DNA from: Protostelium mycophagum
Taxonomy: Eukaryota > Evosea > Variosea > Protosteliida > Protosteliaceae
DNA: 64,000 nucleotides
Direction: 5' to 3'
Assembly: GCA_002081555.1 (NCBI GenBank)
Contig: MZNV01001684.1
Location: forward strand, 1-64,000
The position numbers were made by a program, and so were the translations under genes. Shown piece after piece: positions 11,201-23,673 of this stretch. Positions within the stretch are counted from its first letter, which is position 1; each line of letters starts with the position of its first letter. A model generated the notes under the pieces. The model did not search any database, was not told the DNA's origin, and saw nothing but the letters and a program-made list of their open reading frames with translations.

Positions 11201-13804
11201 AAGAGCTTAGTGCGTCTTTTGTGAACCCGATCTCATGTCCTATATGTTGTCAATCGATTTAATCATTCTTGTTGCAATGAATTGATCTTTAAGAGGTAAC
11301 GCTCACAGTTTTGCCACAGATATTTAAACTGTTTATGAAAAATGGTCGGAGTATTGTAGATATGATAGACTTACATACAAAAATACAAAACAACTCACCT
11401 AACGAACAAAGGCACTGGTTGTAGACACTCCCCGGGTCTTCTCTCTCGATCAAGCATTGTAGATTGACGTAAGCTGGGGACACGTGCGGGACCTTCAGCT
11501 CCACCGTCGTCTTACAACCTCTATTCAGAAGACAATTCAAGCCGAGAGGCTTCAAGGACATGATGTGGCGTCTCCAGTCCAAGTCGTCAAATTTGACACA
11601 AGTCCCGCCCTCTCCGTTGGGAATTCTGGACAGATCGAGGAGAACTCCAGATTCCGAAGGATCTTCCTTGTGTGTGTAGATGTACACCATCTCTGGCTGC
11701 AGCATGGATTCTGCGAGGATCCCTTCTCTATCTATATTGCAGACGAGTGTCACACCTGATATGCATCATTCAATCATGTCTTTATTCATATAAATTTATT
11801 GATTATACCTCCGAGGACTTCAACAGTTCGTTTTTCGTTGGTGAGGAGCGGGTTGCGTAACAACGCCATGAAGTAATGTAGTGTCAGACCTGTACACTCA
11901 GTTCTCCATCCCAATGACATCACCCTGACACTCACGATGTGGCACTTTGACATCTGTCACCAACTTGTTCTGTTTCTCCAGGTCAACCCCCACTCTGAAA
12001 TCCGGCGAAATTTCGCTCCCTCGCCGGCTTGAAGAGGACCCCCGCCTCTCCCCATCACCCCCCTGGTTTCCCGCCATTTCTTCATCAGTCGGTACAGTCT
12101 GCTGTACATGAAAAAAGCTGAGAATCTTCGCGGCCTCGTAGCAGCTAGCGACAAGATAAACGTAAGGAAGACCTAGATTACAAAGAGGCAAGCAGATGTA
12201 GGCTGTTCGCACGAAGAACATCACGACCCAGCCTCTATAGTCACCGCCATCGTTTTCGAGCTCTGAACTGAAATATCTAAAGAAACTAAGTGGTATTCTT
12301 TTTCGCATGACACATTGACCTGATGATGTCGATCAAGATCGTCACAACCACAGAAAGCAGCAATCCCACCAGTGTCCATAATGCAGAGTATCTGTAGAAA
12401 TGAGTAGTCCTCTACAATAGTGCCGGAAACACACCTGAGCGAGTTCTGAAACGGCGAAGACTCGGGCTCTGGTGCAGAAAAGATGTCTATCAGTTGGCTC
12501 ACAGCGGGTGTCTCTTGGATGACAAATCTCATTCTTCTTGAGATAGATAAGAGCTCGAGGGATCTCCTCCTTCCTTTAGAGGTCCGGGTGGTGCTGAGTT
12601 TGTGATCGAGGCTCTCTCCACATGATAACACTAATCCAAACGCCTCTGTGACTTTTCAGTGACCGTTTTGAATTTTTGGCGGGAAATTTAAATTTTGAAA
12701 TCTGACCCGATTCGATACACTTCATCTCTGCGAAAGCGGGTTCGTTTCTGAGAAGCCCAACTACATCTCCTTCTACAACGAGATTTTGAGGGTTTTTCTT
12801 CCACTGGTTATCCCTCAGTACAGAGACCATCCTAACAGACTTGTTGAGAGTGGTGTGATCTATATTTAGATCTGACGTCATCAGCGGTGTATCTCATATG
12901 ATAGAAATTACTTTCGAAGGGGTCTCCTTTTTCCGAGAAATATTCCAAGTGCTCTTTCGCCTTATTAAATCTTTCAAAGACCTGCGAAACAATTAAATTG
13001 AAAAAAATAAATTTTTTTCTAATTGAATATCTTTTCACTTTCAAAATTTCGAAAAAGAATCTAAAAATAGAACACCAAGGTCCATTCATTTTCCATGAAA
13101 AATAAATATTCCAAACCGACCTTTGTCTTCTTCTGCCAATACTCGAATGCCGAATTACAGAAGAAAAAAACGATGAGCAGCACAGCCTCTACCAGATAAT
13201 GAATCTGTGATCTTCTCTTGAACAATAAATCGTTCGTGTAGCTTATGATAAACGCGATGAGTAATAATATTCCAGCGGTGAGCATGATGAGCGTGTACGA
13301 ATAACGGAGGTAGTCCCTCTTGAAATTAAAGACGGACTTGGTTTTTCTCTGTTGTTCGATAATGTCTTCAATAGCTTGTATCAGCATCCTATCTGTGTCA
13401 ATCTTATGATTTAAATTTCCTCATCTTAATGTCATATATTTATTTTTAATCATGTTTCATTGCTGCAGAAAACAAAATTTCTCAATGAATAAAATAAATC
13501 GAGATATCTCGTATTTAATTATCCCCATGTACATGAATTATCACAAACAAATATAAAAACGTGTAAAAATCCAATTCACTCCGAAGTAAAAAATACACCT
13601 CTTGGCTTCTGCAGAGGAGAAACCTCCCAACATCTCTTCTTGCTCCTCATTCAAATCCTTGTCTTCAGAGTTGTGATCGTCGCCCTCAGTATCTGAACTC
13701 GATTCTGTCTTATTGGTCTCTACACGTTTGGGTACCGGATCACATTCTAACGTTATTTGGACCTTTATAGATGTGAATATTTTTTGAATATTGTGGGGTT
13801 CCAT
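8281..13804 (-). CDS. TMEM94: TMEM94-like degenerate P-type ATPase
   Basis: Many exons from ATG 13802-13804 to a C-terminus ending KLDFDTRLGKYSPK. Segments match metazoan TMEM94 in order: N-terminal basic TM hairpin (about 13.1-13.4 kb); the phosphorylation-site position, reading CNIDREGIL (11.7 kb) where true P-type ATPases have DKTGT; MSLKPLGLNCLLN (11.5-11.6 kb); the N-domain-like GSPQFLLNHCTAYWDG (11.04-11.1 kb); KNQIFIG (10.4 kb); FADKLGLET and IDNVPLLVPMF (9.9-10.2 kb); GEVVCCFGSALDNHNSQVF (9.75 kb); then C-terminal TM helices. TMEM94 is a multi-pass ER or surface membrane protein described as P-type-like and linked to Mg2+ handling. The motif agreement with human CVDKQGIL argues that loss of the DKTGT signature is old and conserved. 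A five-copy 7-residue repeat lies inside one exon. The intron near 8.85-9.02 kb is very A/T-rich. Confidence 0.88.
10441..10535 (-). repeat. 21-bp coding minisatellite, 5 copies
   Basis: GTCGACAT recurs at exact 21-base spacing five times. In the TMEM94 frame it encodes MST-x-RDN-type heptads between the exon start (acceptor ...CATCAG) and EEDGDEILKQLQ. The predicted splice before it is in phase (DLDFP then SMSTMKD), so the repeat appears to be translated. Confidence 0.85.
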
Positions 13805-13861
13805 AACACGGTGACAACCAAGTGTTTTTCTGCCAAGTGGACAGTTTTGATTTAATTTGAA

Positions 13862-14555
13862 TTAATTTTAATTTGAAAAGTTTAGTGGAAAAAATGGTCG
13901 ATTGGAAGTGCAACAAAATCACCTCTACTGGAGAAAGTAAAGATTTAGTACTGATCATGTCGTTCGAAAGATTATCATTGTCATCCCGTGTCTCCTCGAA
14001 TGACCTCCTCTGAGGTGAGTTGTGATCCTCAATGTCATCAATGGTGATCAAAGGTATGGTTTCTGGTTTGATATCTCTCTCTTGTGTGGCTCTTAACGGT
14101 GTCGTGCTATTCACAGAAGATATAAGCACATTTTTCACCGCCTCCTCTTCAATCTCCTCCATATATTCTTCATCGTCCTCGTCGTCTTCGTTTGCAAATG
14201 CTTGGTGCCTTGGTAAAGAACGTGTGGAGGACGAATCATCATCGCTATCTGAATCAGGCAGGTGATTTGGACCTCTAGGTTCTGAGTCGATGTCATCGTC
14301 CTCATAAAAACCCTTCTTCTCTGTGTCGTCGTCAGAAGATGAAGACGAAGTGGATGATTTTGTTGATTCGGGGGCAACGACAATATCCTCCTGTGGAAAT
14401 TCCTCATCTTCTTCACTGTCTAAAGCACCCTGTGTTGTCACGAGCGGAGTGCGACTGCCATTGAGAGATCCTTTTCCAGGATTTCTTTTACTCTGCCATC
14501 ATTCAATTGTGAATTCTTGATAGAGTTATTCCAAATAAAAAATTAGCACCTCCAT
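13862..14555 (-). CDS. Highly acidic Ser/Asp/Glu-rich protein
   Basis: A tiny first exon (ATGGAG, 14550-14555) joins in phase across GTGCTA...TGGCAG to SKRNPGKGSLNG, followed by about 190 residues dominated by Asp, Glu and Ser runs (SSSSSDDD, EDDEDDEEYMEEIEEE). No domain is recognised; composition suggests a disordered, possibly phosphorylated protein. The 3' end is unsettled: after LLSPVE there is a GTGATT donor candidate, and reading on unspliced gives a stop at 13740, overlapping the TMEM94 start. It could be an upstream exon of TMEM94, but the only clear acceptor (GGCAG) gives the wrong phase. The start faces the BTB gene's ATG 151 bases away, so the two probably share a divergent promoter. 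Confidence 0.6.
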
Positions 14556-14706
14556 GGCGTCTTAATGCATGTGTCTGATCAGATTCTGCATCAGCACAGA
14601 AAATCAAGACAAAAACGTTGTAGTTTGACAACATATCATTTTGGCGCCAAAACGGGTAGCCTCACCGTTTTGAATTTCACTCCTTCGAAGCAACAACACC
14701 TGCACC
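14556..14706. promoter_or_regulatory. Divergent promoter between acidic-protein and BTB genes
   Basis: The 151-base gap between two outward-facing start codons must hold both 5' ends. It contains one CGTTGTAG octamer. I see no certain TATA element. Confidence 0.5.
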
Positions 14707-15890
14707 ATGAGCAGTAAGACATACCTCAAGTATCTAAATAGTGGGGTTCTTGGCAATGCTGCCTCGCGAACTTCATCGCTATCCGCTTCCAGAGATGATA
14801 CTTCGAAGGTGGCCAACTCCAAACCGAAATCCGTCAGCCCCGTCATTTCAAACTCTAAAGACAATGGATCAACTGACGATGAAGACGAATTTGTCAGCAA
14901 GCAGCTTAACAATGATCGTGGTTATTCTAAGCTGTTGGAAAGCGATCTCACGTATAATCGAAACGGCGACAGCTTCTCCAAAAGCGGTCCAATCTCAAAA
15001 ACATCTTCTGTAGCGAAAAAATCGACGGCGTCTCTCAATCAGTCGTATCGAGACACAATGGATTTCATTTCAAAAGAGGAGGAAGTAAAAAGTTCAGAGG
15101 TGATCTCCACTGAAATCGGGGTGATACTAACTCCATCTTTCAGAGCTTTTCAAGACGCGATGATAGACAAGGAGATTCCTCCTTCCAAGATGAGTACGAA
15201 GACGAACCGGCCGTTTTAAAGAAGGAAGATAACGGTGAGTACAGTACAAATCCCTTTTCCATGATCGCAAACGGATCTGCTGACACCCACAGCCTCCTCC
15301 AGCCCACTTGTCAACTTGGTTAATCCCCAGAGGACACTCTCTAAAGAGATGAAATCTCTGATCAACTCACCAGACTACTGCGACGTGATATTTAGAGTCG
15401 GTGAACAGCCTGTCTATGCGCATCGTGCCATCTTGGCTGCGAGATGCCCAAAATTTGCACAAATGTTCAACTCTATGAAGAAGGACATGACAAAGACACA
15501 AGAGATACCCATCAAAGACATACAGCACGAGGTCTTCTTGGCCTTGGTTGAGTTCCTCTACAGTGATGCAGTGGACATCTCCCTGGAAAACTGTCTGGAT
15601 CTAATGGGTGCTGCCACACTTTTTTCTTTAGATCTGCTGCGCTCGTTGTGCGAACGGATTTTAGAACAGAGCGTCTCTGCGACGAATGTCTGTAAGTGGA
15701 TCAAGAACTCACGGATGTAGTTCTGAAATGAACAGGTTGGATCTTTGCTGGAAGTGATCGATTTAAGGCCACACGCCTGAGAGATATTTGTCTGAGCTAC
15801 ATAGTGAAGAACTTTGATCAGGTGACAAAATCTAGAGCTTTCGAGGAATTGAGCCGAGATCTCATTTTGGAGGTCATACGAAAGAGATAA
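14707..15890 (+). CDS. BTB/POZ-domain protein
   Basis: A Ser/Lys/Asp-rich low-complexity N-terminus of about 180 residues is followed by a BTB fold: SPDYCDVIFRVGEQPVYAHR, AILAARCPKFAQMF, EVFLALVEFLYSDAV and LMGAATLFSLDLLRSLCE. A BACK-like helical tail (CWIFAGSDRFKATRLRDICL) ends at TAA 15888-15890. BTB domains dimerise and commonly serve as Cullin-3 substrate adaptors. No Kelch, MATH or ankyrin repeat is visible, so the substrate-binding part, if any, would be the disordered N-terminus. Introns lie near 15101, 15231 and 15692, each under 70 nt. Confidence 0.88.
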
Positions 15891-16198
15891 ATCTCGGGTT
15901 GTGAAATCATCATCGGTGTGTCTGATGTACATTTTCGTCATTCCATCTCTCGACAATATTCATTTTAGATGTTTAATTGTGAAAAATTGAAAAAGACTTG
16001 TATATCTTCATTCTGCAGCAAAGCTGCTCACTGTTGGAATACTGAACACCTCTCGGGCAAGTGCACCCATGATACGAGGATTATACTTGTGTTGTGCTTT
16101 GCACAACGGATAGACTGAATCATGTGATATTCACCTCTATTCTATTGGTCCCTTCCAAAAACGATGTTCAAATGTTCAAATTTATTGATTGTGGTGGC
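15891..16198. other. Intergenic spacer, convergent 3' ends
   Basis: Holds the 3' ends of the BTB gene (+) and TMA7 (-). No coding potential is seen. Confidence 0.5.
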
Positions 16199-16436
<238 letters not shown>

Positions 16437-16638
16437 GTTGTTTGTTGTTGGATGATATGAGATCAGATCTCTTCGTTGAACAGGTTCCCTGAAGTTTCCG
16501 GTCTACTTCTTCTCTGAATTCTGAATATAAAGTTTGGGGCCTTGAATGAAAAACCTGAAAAGGCGCTCATATATTTATTGGTCTATTCTTATAAAACCAA
16601 CGCCGTTCTACGCTTCAAAATGTCTCTTCCCCACAGTA

Positions 16639-18144
16639 TCATATTATGGAGCAAACTTTACTCTGTACAAAATCAATCCATTTCATTCGTCATCCAGGAC
16701 ATACCTCCGGGTTGCCAGCTTCAGGTTGTTCTGAACTAGAGTTATACGGAACTGTGAAAGCTGATACCACCGGCCGATGGTCCGACCATCTCATATCGTG
16801 AAAACTCTTATAAAAGTATTGTTGTATTGACTCTCCTTTGTACAATATCCTGTCTGTCCACGATGGAACGCGTGCTTATTTGGTGAGATGTTGTTGGAAT
16901 AATTAGATGATCACCTTTCGCTGAAGAATCATATACGTCACAACCCTCATCGAATTTAAAGGTCGGTTTGAAAGTTAATAAACCCTCTTGAAACCCATTG
17001 AATATTTCTCCCTCGTTTTTGTATTTTAAAAGTTGGTCATTTGCGATCAAAACTTCCAACATGTCATTTTCTACAAGCTGCTCTACAACGGAACGTTTCC
17101 CAACAACTCTATAATTCAAGTCTCCAAACCAAAATACGTAATCGAAGCGATCTGTACAAAGAGGTGCTGCTGACGGTCAGTAGTTCACCTATCGTAATTT
17201 ATTACCTTCTGATTTTTGACGTATCGGCCATATATTCATCTCTGTTGATATCCTCTTTACATTTTCGTTACGTATCAATACATTTTTGTCGTGTGCTGAC
17301 GTTGCTTCAAAATTTTTTCGAGGTTTCTAGCTCACCTGTCAAATGACAATTGATAAATAGATATCGAGTAGCCCCGAGAGAGAAGCTGACACCAACACCA
17401 CCCTTATTATTTAATATATTCCCAATCCCACAAGTGACATCAGCCGACTGAGGTTCTATCTTTGAGATCATTACATCGTTGTAGAATGGGATCGCTTAAG
17501 TACCTGATACAAAATGCAGTAAATTTACTTTTACAAAAAGTGATAAGTGAATGCAGCCCAAAGAATGTGATTTGATCAGTATGTACTGATCTCCAAACGT
17601 TCCCTTCAACTTCTCCGCCCAAGCTTCATGATTTGGCGGTGCGACAATACTGCTGCTGATGCTCTTTTCGCATTCTTGTGTCCCAATGGCGTACATGTCG
17701 TATTGTCCAGGAGGGATGACTGCATCAAGTGGTTCTGGTGGTGGCATCTGAACATCTTCAGCAATCGAGCCCGATGATTTTGAGGTTCAGCCTTACTTTC
17801 CCTTCCATGTTCCAAGTGCACACATATAAGCTGAAAGAGGTTTGATCTGTTTTTCTGGGTGTGTTTCCTGTTAAAGACGCAGAGCTTCCGCTCGATTTTC
17901 GAGGTGATCTTGGCGTTCTTGGTGATTTTGGTGTTGGTGTCCGACTTTCTTGTGATCTGATCTCTCGCAGTCTTGGTGAATCCAAGTTAACGATCCCCGC
18001 ATCGATCTTCTGATTTGTCTGTTGTTCCACCTCAGAAATGATCTGCAAAACGGCCGACTCAGTTGGTTTTGCGGGAAGTAATAATTTGATTGCTTTCAGT
18101 TCTTCCTCCATCGAGCGAGAGAGGCCAACATTCTTTCGCATCAT
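16639..18144 (-). CDS. Inositol polyphosphate 5-phosphatase
   Basis: The start is taken at the first of two tandem ATGs (18142-18144). A Ser/Pro/Arg-rich linker (SPRTPRSPRKSSG) leads into the catalytic domain: SLYVCTWNMEGK near 17815, YAIGTQECEKS near 17660, YVFWFGDLNYR near 17110-17140, KGDH near 16905, PSWTDRILYKG near 16850 and SDHRPVVSAF near 16780. These are the Mg2+- and phosphate-binding motifs of the EEP-fold INPP5/SHIP/synaptojanin group, which remove the 5-phosphate from phosphoinositides. A two-residue-block last exon ends SKVCSII and TGA. No SH2, SAC or CAAX element is seen, so membrane recruitment is not explained by the visible domains. Confidence 0.88.
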
Positions 18145-19285
18145 GGTCGGTGTTTCCAATGTGCCGTGATCAGGATTTTTTCATGTCAGTTGTGGCTAAA
18201 TATAGGTAGAGATCACGATTACTTCATATAATAATAGAGTCCGGGGTGATTTTACAGGAAAGAGTGCTGCAGAATGATCACAAATATAATTAATTTGATT
18301 ATTAATACCTTGGATCAGCCGAAAGAGATCCCCAACCCGTTTTTCATTATCTTATTGTGAGTATTAATATTTGTGAACATGGTCGAAGCTAACTAATTCT
18401 TTATTTGACGGGATAATATTTCATTTCTAAGAGATTAATGGGATGAGAAAGAATGGGGGTGAGTAGACATCATTCGCGCCAAGAAATCAAAGGAGATACA
18501 TTTCGTATCATGAAAGTCCACGAATTCTGAACTGAATTAAGGTAGCAGGTTACCCTTTTCTACGCCCGCCAAGTTGAAAAATTGCCGTTTTTCGCGAACC
18601 GCGCGAATAAATGTTCCGTTGTAGCGCTTCGAAACGCTGAAAATCGTGCTTGAGATTGCTGTGAGCACGTTTGTCATTGTTCTGGCTGGCCTTCTCTGAC
18701 TTCTTTGGTGGCCTGGCGTGAGTTCTCTGATCAGAGAGCCCGACTTCTTCCGTCACGTGACTTTAGACACACCTCTGACAACTTCGTATAGAACTGAAGT
18801 CGTGGTGAGTCTCTCTATCTCAGAATCGCCGTACATGTTCATCTATAGAGACTGTACAGATGCTAGGTTTCAAAAGGTCTAATTTATTACTTGGGGCTGA
18901 AATAATCGTCCAGACATTCTTCGCCTAACATATTTCCATATTTATTGAAATTCCTATAGGAATTTTTTGCGGTTTGTTACACTGCGGTTTTTTATCCCGG
19001 CGTGAAAAAGGGTATCCTGCAACCTAATCAGCCAGAAGACAGCAAGCAATAATGAAAAAAGCATCAGAAAAGCGTTTCTGAAGGAGCGCGAAAACTCAGG
19101 AAAAAAGAGGAGCAAATTTCACACTGGAGATTTCGCTGGGGCCCGAAAATTGATATTTTTCAATTTGCGATTGTGCACCATGAGTTTCACGCAAATTCGG
19201 AGACACAACATCATCAAGCGACTTCAGTTATCCGCGTCCCACTCTTCTTGAAGGAGAAGGGCCAGATACAAAAGTGTCTGCAAAG
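18145..19285. other. Intergenic stretch, divergent 5' ends
   Basis: About 1.1 kb upstream of the 5-phosphatase (-) and the TIG receptor (+). It contains a perfect 18-bp palindrome AAATTCCTATAGGAATTT (18948-18965) and a 68-codon minus frame (18550-18756) with no recognisable content. Nothing else is supported. Confidence 0.5.
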
Positions 19286-22200
19286 ATGAGAGCTTTTCTC
19301 GCATGTTTTCTGATATGCGCTCTGTCTGCAGTCAAAGGTGGTGATCTCTGCTCCTACACAGACCCTTCCAGCAACTATTACAATCTGCAGGCTGTCTCTA
19401 CAATTTCTGGTGGAATAAGGTGACTGCATTCTCTTCTACAGAGTAATGAATGACGGCACTCAGTGGTGATTTTGTTCAAACGGCAGAGTACTCAACCTTT
19501 CGATGGAATCCCTGTGGGTAAGATATTTTGTTGTATCTTTCAGTGGATTAACATTGGTAATGTCTTCCAGAAACTGCACTGATTGCTCATCTGGTGTTAC
19601 TGCCAGTTTATCAAACGGAGAGACTGCTGAATTCTTTATATCTACCGCTTCTTGGTCTACCTCAGGTAATTATATTATTTTCACCATAAAATATTTGTAC
19701 ATTTGAAAATTATTGCAAATTGCAGTAAGCAACCGATGCGTTGCTGTAAGTAACACGTTAATATCACTGTTTATTGCATAGCAATCGATGTAGTGTATGA
19801 TTTCGTGTCCGCCGAAATAAACAAAAAAAGATACAGAAAAATAATTCATTATTTTGGAGTATTATTCGTATCTGGATTTTCGGTTTGACGGGATGGTTCA
19901 AATAATATTCGAAATTCTCCGGCTCACTGTTATCTAGGATCTGATAGCTATTACCAGCTCACGGCCTTTGGACAGTGTACCTATATTGTGGATATATCCA
20001 TCGTATGTGATAACAACAGACTCTCTAACAGTCTGAAATTTGCATTCACATCGCGTGATTCTTCAGCTTGCTCGTCAGGCGCCACCATACGTATTCTCTA
20101 TACACTGACACTGAACTGTGACTACTACTTCCATACACCCTATCTCTTGAGTGCATCAGCTTCACCTTATATCACTTCCGATGGAGGTGAGATTCATTGT
20201 AGAATCAAATTGTAAATGATTGAAGATTGACAGGGAAAGTAATAATCACTGGAGGAAACTTTGGAACAAGATCCTCTGATGCCTTTGTGTCTTTGGCTTC
20301 CTTTCAATGCAATATCATCAGTTTGACAAGCAATAATATCAACTGTAGCGTGGATAAAATCGTCACTCCACCAAAGACTCGGGGTGAAATCTTAGTGGTA
20401 GTTGTGAATGGCGTGTATTCCAGAAATAATCTCAACTTCACCGACTTCTTCTTGGCTTATTGGGATCCATATAATGATGGACAATTTGTTAATGCAGGAA
20501 GATCACCATTGTCCACTCAGGGTGGGCCTGTGCTATTCACTCTTTCTCTGGACATACCTCCACAATTGAGGAATAATATTAGCATTGTAGATATTAATAA
20601 CCAAACAGTATCTTGGTCGGTGAGTGATAATTATCGATATGAGTCATTGATTGAACGACTAGCTGTACAATGCTTCTGCTCTCAACATTGCAGTGGGAGT
20701 TGATATTCCGGGGATGATCCATTCTTATACTATCGACATGGGAGGTGAGTAACGGCATAATGCTTTATCAAATATAACAACACTCATTCAAAAAATATTT
20801 CTAATCTTACATAGGAGTCACCACCAAGGTCTTAGTCACTTATGGCATGAGTTTGATCATGGGTGTTGGAATGCTGCAGAGTGCTGATCCGAATTCCATT
20901 CCCACCTCCGGTAGTTTGTTAATCTACGGCAGAAATTTCGGGACAGACCCGCAATCTATTGGGCTTAGAGCTTGGTTGAGCTCCTCTTCTATTATAAGCT
21001 TTGTGACACCCCATATACTGGCCAGAATAACGGTATCAAACGTCAATTATGACAGCAACACAATAGCATCTGTTGTAGATATGAATCTGGTACTTGGAGG
21101 AGACAACGTCATCGGTCTAAGATCCCATTCTTGTAAGTCCTGCTCAGAATACAATGTCCAATACTAATCCATCTGACATAACGCAGTGAACCTTTTCTCT
21201 GATGGCTACCTCACGCTAAATGGGAACTTTGGAAATGACCCTAGTATTATCCAAATTAATGTTGCTGGGTGAGCTTTGGGTTTTAAAATCTGCAATATAT
21301 GCTGAAGGATGCTGACATGATGACAGACCTCCTGCAGTGATAACAAGCTTCAGTCGAACACGAATCACAGTCAAACGACCATTTATTCCTTTTGTAGGTT
21401 ATGTGGTGGTAGTCGTCAATTTTCTTGTTACAGGTGAGATCTGCATCATAATAATCATTCATCTCTGCAGGAGATCAGATTGTGAATTATCAGTCTCAAC
21501 TAGCGAAGAAAGTGGTCAATTTAGGCCCAATTCTGCAGCCATCTATCTCATCCAGCACTACTCCTCCCACATCAGGCGGACAAGTCACCTTTTACGGATC
21601 AGGATTTGGTACATACGTCCAGGGAATCACTGTAACCTCTCCCACATGTACTGGAGTCACCGACTTGAATGAAAATGGAAACGCCTTCTCTTGTACCGTT
21701 GGCCCTGGTTACGGCTTTATACCTGTGTCAGTGATCTTTTTCAACAGCAGTAGAAGTTTCAGTGTCAGTGGTTACACGATGAGTTATCAGCCTCCTGTGA
21801 TACTACGAGTGACATCAGTGGAGATGCAGGGCGGTCAGGTTACAGTCTTTGGAAGCAATTTTGGAGCGAATGCAACTCTCAATCAGACAGTGTCATTATA
21901 TCCCAGTAATATCAGTTTGACAATTCTGAGCATCAATAGTACAGTGTTTGTACTGATTGTGCCACCTGGATCGGGTGCTCAGAAGGCTATAATCAATGTT
22001 TTTGGGCTAACTACTACTTTCACAATCAACTACATCAATACAGTTTTAACTATGAAAACCTCTCCTGGTACAACTGTTGTACCCAGCATCACTACATATA
22101 CCAATCCTGTATGTGGATCTTGCCCTAATTCCATATATTATAGTTATACTTTCACCTCAGGAGGACGGTTATACGGAGTTTGTAAAGGAACTGACACATC

Positions 22201-23673
22201 TGGTGGCACAGAATATAATTATTGGAGCAACTCAACAACGGCGGACTCCTGCGCTGAGGGCTGTAACAAAAACCCCTCGTTGTGCACTTCAGCTACCTTT
22301 TATCCCAACATGCAGAATAACTGCTATCTGAAGACCTGGATCACTGGAATTAGGGCAAGACCTCAAGTAGATACCATCTTCTTAATTGACCCCAACATTC
22401 AAATTTCCTGTGATTACCTTCCTGATGGATTTCCAATAGGCTCAATAATAGGTGAGACGGAGGAATAGAAGAAACTTTCTTTGACATAGTATAGGTATTG
22501 TGGCAGTAGTATTAATAATTATTGTAATCTCGGTGTTGTTCCTTGTGAGGAAGAGGATAATAAATCGAGCCCAATTGTGTAACTCGATCGAGGATAATAT
22601 GACGATTGGAAGCAAATGCTCAGTCAACATGGAGGAGATTAGATTGGCTGTGCACAAGATACCATCAAAGACACCCTTAGAAGATGACCCACTTAGGGTG
22701 AAGAAGCAGCGACCTGTTGCCAAGACAAATGAAGATAAAAGCTCAACCAACATGGACGAGATGATCAAAGAGAAACAGATTTCATTGGCGATGCACAGGA
22801 CATTGGAGGAGAGCAGAAACCATAAACGAAAAGGGCCCCTGAAAGATGAGTTGCTTGGGCTTAGAAACCAACTACCTTATGTGATGGAAGTCTATGAGAA
22901 GTGCCTTCGACATGCAGAAGATCTATGTGATACAAAAGAGGTGATTTATCGGAGAATCTGCTGTCTTATTAAGTTGATTATCAGGAGTTGACACAAGACG
23001 AATTGGTCAGTCTGTTTATGTACACATGCAATGTTGACGGAAACAATGGTGAGTTTCCCAGAAACTCCAAAATGACTCACACGACACAGATGCCAAAGAC
23101 AACTTCTACATGCATCTGAACAACATCCTCAGAGAAAGACAACAACACCTAATCCAGCCTTGGTATCCATATATCAACAGACTGCTCAGTGCCTTGGACA
23201 AATTGAGCAATCAGACAACAACTGTATACAGGTGTGAATGTGATGTGATCTATATGGTGTTGAACTCTCAATAGGGGTATGAAGATCTCGAAATATAAAG
23301 AAGAGAAATCGCTTAAAATGTATACTCAAGGCACAACAATAAAATGGTCGGCCTTTTCATCAACAAGCATAGACGAAACAGAAGCAAGGAAATTTGCATC
23401 CCCTCAAAACGGTCATATACCATTCCTTTTTGAGATTCAAATTTCGGAGGGAAAGAACATCGCCCCCTACTCTTGCTACAAATCAGAGAAGGTGATCATC
23501 ATCCAGCACACGACACTGACTCTGTTCAGGAAGTTCTTCTGATGACCAATTCCGCTTTTGTTGTCACTTCATGTCTCCAGGAACAAGATGGAGTGTACAG
23601 GGTAAAGATGACTCAGACGATAAAAAAGACCTATAGAGACTTCACGGAACAAGAATATAAAAAGTACTTCTAA
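19286..23673 (+). CDS. MRH-TIG-PAN receptor with intracellular ADP-ribosyltransferase domain
   Basis: The signal peptide MRAFLACFLICALSAVKG is followed by an MRH-like domain (GDLCSYTD, FRWNPCGG, YQLTAFGQC). About five IPT/TIG domains follow, with signatures VIITGGNFGT, LLIYGRNFGT, LTLNGNFGN, VTFYGSGFGT and VTVFGSNFGA. A PAN/apple-like Cys cluster (VCKGTD...DSCAEGC...CYLKTW) precedes the TM helix IVAVVLIIIVISVLFLVRKR near 22497-22555. The cytoplasmic part has about 130 basic, helical residues, then an ART fold with the R-S-E triad: VYRG, WSAFSSTS and SEKEVLL, and ends at TAA 23671-23673. The EKE is the E-x-E pattern of arginine-directed mono-ADP-ribosyltransferases. The TM and linker sit in one open exon, so the receptor and enzyme belong to one transcript unless a hidden terminator intervenes. 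In phase, introns join DTKE/ELTQ, NN/AKDN and VYR/GMK. One long intron (about 19670-19939) holds a MITE-like repeat. Confidence 0.88.
19718..19830. repeat. MITE-like dispersed repeat, good copy
   Basis: Shares AATTGCRGTAA...CCG, GTTGCTGTRAGTAACA and the downstream GTCCGCCG...AAATAAA with the 31.84-kb copy, over about 110 bases. It lies wholly inside an intron of the TIG-receptor gene. Confidence 0.65.

Noticed and set aside
13740-14555. Acidic gene as the first exons of TMEM94
   Set aside because: The only good acceptor gives the wrong phase into the TMEM94 start, and TMEM94 has its own ATG at the expected place; not fully excluded.
18550-18756. 68-codon minus frame upstream of the TIG receptor
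   Set aside because: No family, no splice partner, and it may be upstream regulatory DNA.
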